Assembly (NCBI GenBank): GCA_009703465.1
Contig: WLGC01000008.1
Span: forward strand, 1 to 13,738
DNA length: 13,738 nt
Source: Actinomycetota bacterium
Lineage (GTDB): Bacteria; Actinomycetota; Actinomycetes; Actinomycetales; Microbacteriaceae
Direction: 5' to 3'
The notes beneath the pieces were generated by a model. The model saw only the letters and a program-made list of their open reading frames with translations, searched no databases and was not told the DNA's origin. The translations under genes were made by a program, and so were the position numbers. Within the stretch, counting starts at the first letter, position 1; each line of letters opens with the position of its first letter. Shown piece by piece: positions 5,953-11,174 of this stretch.

Positions 5953-6906
5953 TTAGCTCAGTTCGGTGGCGGAAATGATTTCACTTCCGTACCATTCCTC
6001 AATCAGTGCCCTAGCAATAGAAAGTCTTCCTGGTAAAAGCAACTCTGCAGCCTCGGTGCGTATTTCATCTCTGTTGAACCAACGTAGTTTTGAAATTTCA
6101 TCGCCATCTGGAATTGGAATGCCATCTGATTCCGGTGAGAGTTTTGCGGTAAAGCCAACCATGAGTGAATACGGAAATGGCCAGGCCTGACTTCCCCGAT
6201 AGACAGGCTCAATCACTTTCAAACCTGATTCCTCAAACATTTCCCGCACCACGGCAGCACTTAGTGATTCACCTGGTTCAACAAACCCAGCCAGGATGGA
6301 CCAACGATTTGACTCCCAGATAGTTTGCGATCCCAAAAGAATTCGATCCTGAGAATCAATAATGCTGACAATTATTGCTGGGTCGGTTCTTGGATAAACC
6401 TCAGTGTCATCTTTAATGCACTTGCGAACCCAACCGGCTTGAGTGATTGAAGTCATGGAACCGCATTTTGGGCAAAACTGATGAGTGGCGTGCCAATTAG
6501 AAAGCGCTAGAGCCTGGGCATACAAACCGATACCTAAATCGCTGAGTCCCGCTCCCGTTCTTCTTAATTGGTGCCAGTTTTCAGGATTAGGTTCTATCTG
6601 GTCAGCAATTTCTTGACTGAGTACCGCCAGAATTACTGCGCTACCCGCATCAAGTTCAAAATCACCGATAGCTTTTCCAAGGTACGCAATATAGGCATCA
6701 TCTGGCACGTGCTCAGGTTCAAGCAGTCGTAGTTCCGGCTTAGCATCCGAAGCGCTTCCGCTAAGTAGCACCTTGCCATCGAAAATCGGCAAGATTCGAG
6801 TCTGCTGATTGGAATTCAATTCTTGAAAAAGATTTTCATTCAAACGAGATAGATAGTCACGATCCAAGGCAGAGCGAGCCATCGGCAGATAAATTGGCTC
6901 GTACAT
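5953..6906 (-). CDS. nudC: NAD(+)/NADH pyrophosphatase NudC (Nudix hydrolase)
   Basis: A 317-residue NudC-type Nudix enzyme that splits NADH into NMNH and AMP and, in characterised relatives, removes NAD caps from RNA. It has an N-terminal domain (1-130), a small zinc-ribbon region (Cys145-x-x-Cys148 and Cys163) and the Nudix domain. The Nudix box at 207-229 fits GX5EX7REUXEEXGU exactly. The downstream NudC signature SQPWPFPxS is present as SQAWPFPYS (239-247), with Ala at the third position. The fourth zinc ligand expected at 166 is Asp. The ATG at 6906 follows GAGAGAG about six bases upstream; ATG at codon 9 is the alternative. It is first in a two-gene unit with uvrD2 and divergent from the phosphotransferase-fold gene. 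The same uvrD2-nudC order occurs in mycobacteria. Confidence 0.93.
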   Translation of the reverse strand: MYEPIYLPMARSALDRDYLSRLNENLFQELNSNQQTRILPIFDGKVLLSGSASDAKPELRLLEPEHVPDDAYIAYLGKAIGDFELDAGSAVILAVLSQEIADQIEPNPENWHQLRRTGAGLSDLGIGLYAQALALSNWHATHQFCPKCGSMTSITQAGWVRKCIKDDTEVYPRTDPAIIVSIIDSQDRILLGSQTIWESNRWSILAGFVEPGESLSAAVVREMFEESGLKVIEPVYRGSQAWPFPYSLMVGFTAKLSPESDGIPIPDGDEISKLRWFNRDEIRTEAAELLLPGRLSIARALIEEWYGSEIISATELS

Positions 6907-6969
6907 AAAATCTCTCTCGTCGCGTGGCGATGCATGGGGAATACCTAGTTTTTGTCTAACCTAAAGGTC
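6907..6969. promoter_or_regulatory. Divergent promoter region between nudC and the phosphotransferase-fold gene
   Basis: These 63 bases separate two divergent genes and must contain both promoters. On the plus strand TAACCT (6957-6962) fits a -10 box placed for a transcript starting at or one base before the ATG at 6970, that is, leaderless. On the minus strand TAGACA (6953-6958) resembles a -35 box, but no good -10 box lies at the proper distance. The boxes are low-confidence; the region itself is clear. Confidence 0.35.
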
Positions 6970-7995
6970 ATGGCAAAGTCTCCTTTGATTTTAGCCGCGC
7001 TAGCTAAAGCCGCGGTTCCACACCTTAACTTTCACGAGGTGAAGAGCCTTTCAACCAGCACCAGCGGCGCTTTTGATACCGCACTTCTTACTGCCACTTC
7101 TGGTGAGCACTACTTGATTCGAATTGCAAATAATCAAACCGCTGGAATTGAGCAAGAGGTAGAGCTTCAGGCTCTAAGAGCGCTTAGCCCAGTGGTCAGA
7201 GAAAAACTGCCATTCAAGATCACCAACCTTCTTGGTCAGATAAAGGACGAAAACGGAAACAACGCTCTGGTTTTTGAGTTCGTCTACGGAAATCCAACTG
7301 ACCTCTCGCAACTTGGTGCTGACTCACCACTTGCCCAAAGTATTGCCTGGGCAATTTCAGCAATCCACAGTCTTGACTCAGCGATTGTGGATGATGCTCA
7401 TCTTGCGTCTTTTGAAACAGATCAGATTCTGCAAACTCGAGTTGCCGAGCTGGATAGATTTGCCGCAACCGGAAAAGTTCCAGCTGTGCTTCTAAGTCGC
7501 TGGGAGCAGGCGCTCGAAGACTTGAGCCTATTCAAGTTTCGGCCGGTGGTTACTCACGGTGCACTAAATGGCGAGACAGTACTGTCCCTAGATAATTCAG
7601 TCTCCGGAGTTTTGTCATGGGGAAGTTTGAAGGTCTCAGACCCTGCTGAGGATTTTTCTTGGATAGCTGGAACTGGAAACCACGCACTCACCGAATACAT
7701 CATCAATCTTTATCTAAAATTCCACCCCCAAGCAGGTGACGGTCTTAGGGTTCGTGCAACTCTCTACAGTGAACTAGAAATAGCTCGCTGGCTAATGCAT
7801 GGTCTAGCCAAGAAAGATGAGGAGATTATTGCCGACGCTGTCAGCATGCTGCTGGTCTTGGCTGAAGATGTTTCATCTGGTGCGGTAGGCCGATTAACTG
7901 TTTCTCAAAAACTTGCTGACCCATTCTTGATCGATGAAAACTTCGTGGCACCTGGTTTTGGCGATACCAAGAAATCAGATTCCGATCTGTTCTAG
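6970..7995 (+). CDS. Aminoglycoside phosphotransferase-fold protein, predicted pseudokinase
   Basis: A 341-residue protein with the APH/choline-kinase fold: an N-lobe with HYLIRIA and the Glu-rich helix (IEQEVELQALRAL), a hinge at VFEFVYGNP, and a C-lobe with the catalytic-loop region. The Brenner motif HGDxxxxN appears as His196-Gly-Ala198-Leu-Asn-Gly-Glu-Thr203, and the metal-binding Asp of the usual GVIDW strand is Ser216 in GVLSW. The catalytic base, Asn and metal ligand are therefore all replaced, and transfer of phosphate is unlikely. I chose ATG 6970 (MAKSPLILAAL) because relatives begin with a similar segment as I recall; a TTG at 6952 would add six residues but lacks a well placed Shine-Dalgarno. 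The gene stands alone between nudC-uvrD2 and adnAB on the opposite strand. Function unknown; there is no reason to call it a resistance gene. Confidence 0.85.
   Translation: MAKSPLILAALAKAAVPHLNFHEVKSLSTSTSGAFDTALLTATSGEHYLIRIANNQTAGIEQEVELQALRALSPVVREKLPFKITNLLGQIKDENGNNALVFEFVYGNPTDLSQLGADSPLAQSIAWAISAIHSLDSAIVDDAHLASFETDQILQTRVAELDRFAATGKVPAVLLSRWEQALEDLSLFKFRPVVTHGALNGETVLSLDNSVSGVLSWGSLKVSDPAEDFSWIAGTGNHALTEYIINLYLKFHPQAGDGLRVRATLYSELEIARWLMHGLAKKDEEIIADAVSMLLVLAEDVSSGAVGRLTVSQKLADPFLIDENFVAPGFGDTKKSDSDLF
7992..7995. other. CTAG shared as stop codon by two convergent genes
   Basis: On the plus strand, TAG at 7993-7995 ends the phosphotransferase-fold gene. On the minus strand, the same CTAG palindrome gives TAG at 7994-7992 and ends adnB. 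The two reading frames therefore overlap tail to tail by four bases, leaving no room for a terminator between them. Confidence 0.95.
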
Positions 7996-10900
7996 CTAGC
8001 TAAAACCTGCGACCAGAGAGTCATTAATTCATTCTCATCAGCAATAGCCTCAGGGACCAGCTCTAAGTCCTCGGCTACAAAATAAAAGCAAACTTCTACC
8101 TTCTCAATTGGCATGCCAGTGAACTGCGAGTAGGCGAGGCGATAAAGCGCTAGCTGAAGTGACCTTAGTTTTTCATCTGCTTTATCTTTTGGAGCTTTGC
8201 CTGTTTTCCAGTCAACAATAAGAACGCCGCTATCAGTTTCAAAAACAGCATCTAATTTGCATATAAAAGTGTTCTGCCCGATGGTGAATTGAATTTCTCT
8301 CTCAATATCAAGCGGTGTCATTTTGGCAAATCTCGACTTGCTAAAGTTTTGCTGCAATTGCTCGATGTTCTCAAAGGCTAATGATTCAAGGGTCTCTAAG
8401 CCGGAATCTTCATAGCTTTGCTCCCCGAAGAATTGACCAAAGCCAAACTGACCCTCAACCCAACTGTGGAAAAGTGTTCCGGAACGAGTTTGCTTGTATG
8501 GAGCCTGTGGCATTGGACGGCGAAGTCGCTGCGAGGTAGCGTCAAAGTCAGCAATAAAGTCCTTGAAGCTAGAGGCTGGAATTCTAACTGGCAGGTTGAT
8601 GTCTTCAAGTTGCTGGAAGCTCTCTTGGCGCTCTATCAACAGGAGGTCGATGTCCTGCTGAATCTTGTCGCCTTCATGCACTGCCTGAATTTCCTCTAAG
8701 CGAAGAGTTGAGTCTTGTTCAATCAGTCCGTTAGATACCTGTTTTGCCGCTCGCTCAAGATTGATTCTGTGACGCTCCCCCAGCGGATCAAGTGGCCACT
8801 GCTCAACTGCAGCCACAAGCTCTGAAGGATTCTCCTGGGATTCAATCTCATCAATTTTTTTATTCATCAGCTCACAGGCAGAGATGAGGAACGGTGAGGG
8901 AAGACGAGAGTTTTTATTACCCGCCTTCCAGTAGGAGCCGGTTAATAACAATTCTTTCTTTGGTCTTGTTGTCGCCACATACATTAGGCGAAGTTCTTCG
9001 TTCAACAGATGCGTCTTCATGTCAACTTTGAAAGCGTCGATGGTTGCTTTGACTTCCGGTTGAGTAGAACAATTTGAGTAATTCCAAACCGGTAACGAGG
9101 TACTATCTCCGCGAAGCGGATATGGCAACTTCCCGACACCCAACCAACCAGAGGTTCCCTTCCCGGTGCTTGGAAAATCACCGTCAACCAAGTTAGCTAT
9201 CGCAACGTAATCCCACTCCAGACCCTTGGCTGCGTGAATAGTAAGTACTTGGACAACTCCTTGCGAGGCAGAGGAATTGGGTGCTTCAAAACGCTCTTTC
9301 TCATCTGCGAATTCAAGCCAACTTAGGAAACCACCAAGATGTGGCTGATTATTTGAATTCGCAAAGCCAGCGACAATCGCAGCAAATGCATTTAGGTGGG
9401 CCATCGGATTTTTTCTACGAGGGTTGGCCTGCACCTCTATGTCTAGCCAAAGTTCTTGTTCGACTGATCTAACGAATTCAACCAAGCCCAAGCCAGTTTG
9501 CTGACGCATTCTCTGGAATAGTTGCGCAGCATCTCTAAGTCTTGAAAGCGCCAATTCACTAAATTCAATAGTGGTTAGATCTTGGTTTTCTTCGAGCAGC
9601 AGATCTAACGCATCAACCAGTGAGAGCGCATCTTCTGGGGCAAGTCCGAGGTTGATTTTTTCACGCAATTCATCGGCAACTTTTGATTTTCTATTTGCGT
9701 AGTGGTGCAGTCTCTCTAGATCTTTGGCGCCGATTCGCCATCTCGGACCGGCCAATAACCTAATGAGAGCCGATCCAGATGCGGGATTATGAATCACCTT
9801 GAGCGCGGAAACTAGATCTACTACCTCTGGCATCTCCAGTAGTCCGCCCAAGCCAACCACCTCAACCTCAAGACCGGCTGACTCTAAGGCTGCAACAAAG
9901 GTTGGCATTTGAGATTTTTTTCGCATCAAAAGCGCAGCCGTTGAGTCACTGGTGAGTCTCTGCTTAAACCATTCGGCGCTTACCTTGGCTTCAGTTTCTA
10001 TATCCTGACTAAAGTCAATCTGAACGTGACCCTCATTTGCTGAAGGGGATGCCGCTAGTTCAACAACTTTTAGCGAGTCAATTAGGTGATTAGCGAGAGT
10101 TAGAACTTGTTTTGGGTTGCGCCAGGAGGTTGAAAGGGTAAACAGTTTGGTGTTTTCCGAAGCCCTAAAGTCACTGTGAAATGAGCTCAAGTTTGATGCG
10201 CTAGCTCCACGCCAACCATAGATAGATTGATTCGGATCGCCGACTGCAAAAACAGCGGTTCCGGCAAAAAGATTTTGAAGCAGACGGGTCTGCAAAAACG
10301 AAGTGTCTTGGTATTCATCCAGAAGAACTTGCTTATGGATGCTTCTTGCTTGCTGGCCCACTCCTGGAAGGATGCGCACGGCAAGTTCGGCAAGGGCAAC
10401 TTGATCTGCGTAGTCAACAAAACCCTGTCTCTTTTTTTCAGCCTGATAGCCAGCAGCGAGTTTTGCAATAACTGGAGTTTGTGAAAGTGGCTGCAAAACC
10501 TGGCTGATATAAGAAAAAGCTTCAGTATTGGATGAGCCTGATTTTTGCGGAAGATCAGAAATTGCAACTCTGGCCAGATCTACTTCACGCTCTACGTCAG
10601 ACTCATCGACCAGATTGTCGGTCATTGACTGAGCCATCGCTAGGACACTTTCAACAATGGAGTTTAGGTTCCAGTCAATCTCGTTGATACGGCTATCAAT
10701 TTGCGAGCCGTGTTTGACTACTACCTCACGCGCTAATTGGTAAGCAGCGGCTTCAGTTAGGAGAACGGCATCAGACTCGTAACCAATTGCCAAAGCGTTA
10801 TCCCTGAAAAGGTTATTTGCGTAGGCGTTATAGGTGGAGATTACCGGTGGTGAAAAGTCATATTCCAAATCTTCTGGCCACATCGGAGTATCTCTGAGTT

Positions 10901-11174
10901 TCAAGAGACTGTCGTAAATTCTTTTGCTCAGTTCAGCTGCAGCTTTTCGAGTAAAGGTGAGTCCCAGAATCTCTTCTGGCATGGCAATTCCATTGGCCAC
11001 TAACCACATCACCCGAACTGCCATTAACTCTGTTTTGCCGCTACCGGCACCGGCCACAACCAAAGTTGGTGAGTCAGTTGGTGCATCCTGAACAGCTGCC
11101 TGCTGCTCTTGGGTTAGTTCATAGTCTTTGACGACTTTGTATACCTGATTAGCGGTGTATTGCTTAGCCGACAT
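7992..11174 (-). CDS. adnB: AdnB: motor-nuclease subunit of the AdnAB double-strand-break resection complex
   Basis: A 1060-residue protein, close to mycobacterial AdnB (about 1100). The N-terminal SF1A motor is complete: Q motif LTQEQQAAV (20-28), Walker A GAGSGKT (42-48), Ia LTFTRKAAAEL (72-82), Walker B LDEYQD (285-290), III VGDPNQSIYGWRGA (311-324), IV SWRNP (350-354), V LTIHAAKGLEWD (644-655), VI NEELRLMYVATTR (725-737). The C-terminus has a RecB-like nuclease: His903, Asp975 (KLDAV), Asp988 and Lys990 (VDWKTG), then the Q/Y helix (Gln1007, Tyr1011). There are no iron-sulfur cysteines, as expected for AdnB. With AdnA it translocates on and cuts DNA ends to prepare them for recombination. 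The ATG overlaps the last 11 bases of adnA, with AAGGCGG inside adnA as a plausible Shine-Dalgarno, so production of the two subunits is coupled. Confidence 0.93.
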   Translation of the reverse strand: MSAKQYTANQVYKVVKDYELTQEQQAAVQDAPTDSPTLVVAGAGSGKTELMAVRVMWLVANGIAMPEEILGLTFTRKAAAELSKRIYDSLLKLRDTPMWPEDLEYDFSPPVISTYNAYANNLFRDNALAIGYESDAVLLTEAAAYQLAREVVVKHGSQIDSRINEIDWNLNSIVESVLAMAQSMTDNLVDESDVEREVDLARVAISDLPQKSGSSNTEAFSYISQVLQPLSQTPVIAKLAAGYQAEKKRQGFVDYADQVALAELAVRILPGVGQQARSIHKQVLLDEYQDTSFLQTRLLQNLFAGTAVFAVGDPNQSIYGWRGASASNLSSFHSDFRASENTKLFTLSTSWRNPKQVLTLANHLIDSLKVVELAASPSANEGHVQIDFSQDIETEAKVSAEWFKQRLTSDSTAALLMRKKSQMPTFVAALESAGLEVEVVGLGGLLEMPEVVDLVSALKVIHNPASGSALIRLLAGPRWRIGAKDLERLHHYANRKSKVADELREKINLGLAPEDALSLVDALDLLLEENQDLTTIEFSELALSRLRDAAQLFQRMRQQTGLGLVEFVRSVEQELWLDIEVQANPRRKNPMAHLNAFAAIVAGFANSNNQPHLGGFLSWLEFADEKERFEAPNSSASQGVVQVLTIHAAKGLEWDYVAIANLVDGDFPSTGKGTSGWLGVGKLPYPLRGDSTSLPVWNYSNCSTQPEVKATIDAFKVDMKTHLLNEELRLMYVATTRPKKELLLTGSYWKAGNKNSRLPSPFLISACELMNKKIDEIESQENPSELVAAVEQWPLDPLGERHRINLERAAKQVSNGLIEQDSTLRLEEIQAVHEGDKIQQDIDLLLIERQESFQQLEDINLPVRIPASSFKDFIADFDATSQRLRRPMPQAPYKQTRSGTLFHSWVEGQFGFGQFFGEQSYEDSGLETLESLAFENIEQLQQNFSKSRFAKMTPLDIEREIQFTIGQNTFICKLDAVFETDSGVLIVDWKTGKAPKDKADEKLRSLQLALYRLAYSQFTGMPIEKVEVCFYFVAEDLELVPEAIADENELMTLWSQVLAS

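Noticed and set aside
4273-6906. whiB7 or a mycoredoxin gene next to uvrD2-nudC, as in mycobacteria
   Set aside because: There is no space between or beside the genes and no four-Cys WhiB or CxxC glutaredoxin-like frame is present.
6952-6969. TTG at 6952 as start of the phosphotransferase-fold gene
   Set aside because: The added residues (MSNLKV) are not typical, the GGGG sequence upstream is too distant, and the ATG at 6970 begins a segment shared with relatives as far as I recall.
6970-7995. Antibiotic resistance (aminoglycoside or macrolide phosphotransferase)
   Set aside because: The catalytic Asp, Asn and metal-binding Asp are all replaced, and the gene lies in a conserved core region without mobile elements.
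10187-10567. A 126-codon open frame on the minus strand within adnB, in another frame
   Set aside because: It overlaps the Walker B region of AdnB in an alternative frame, and its composition looks like a frame-shifted reading with no recognisable domain.
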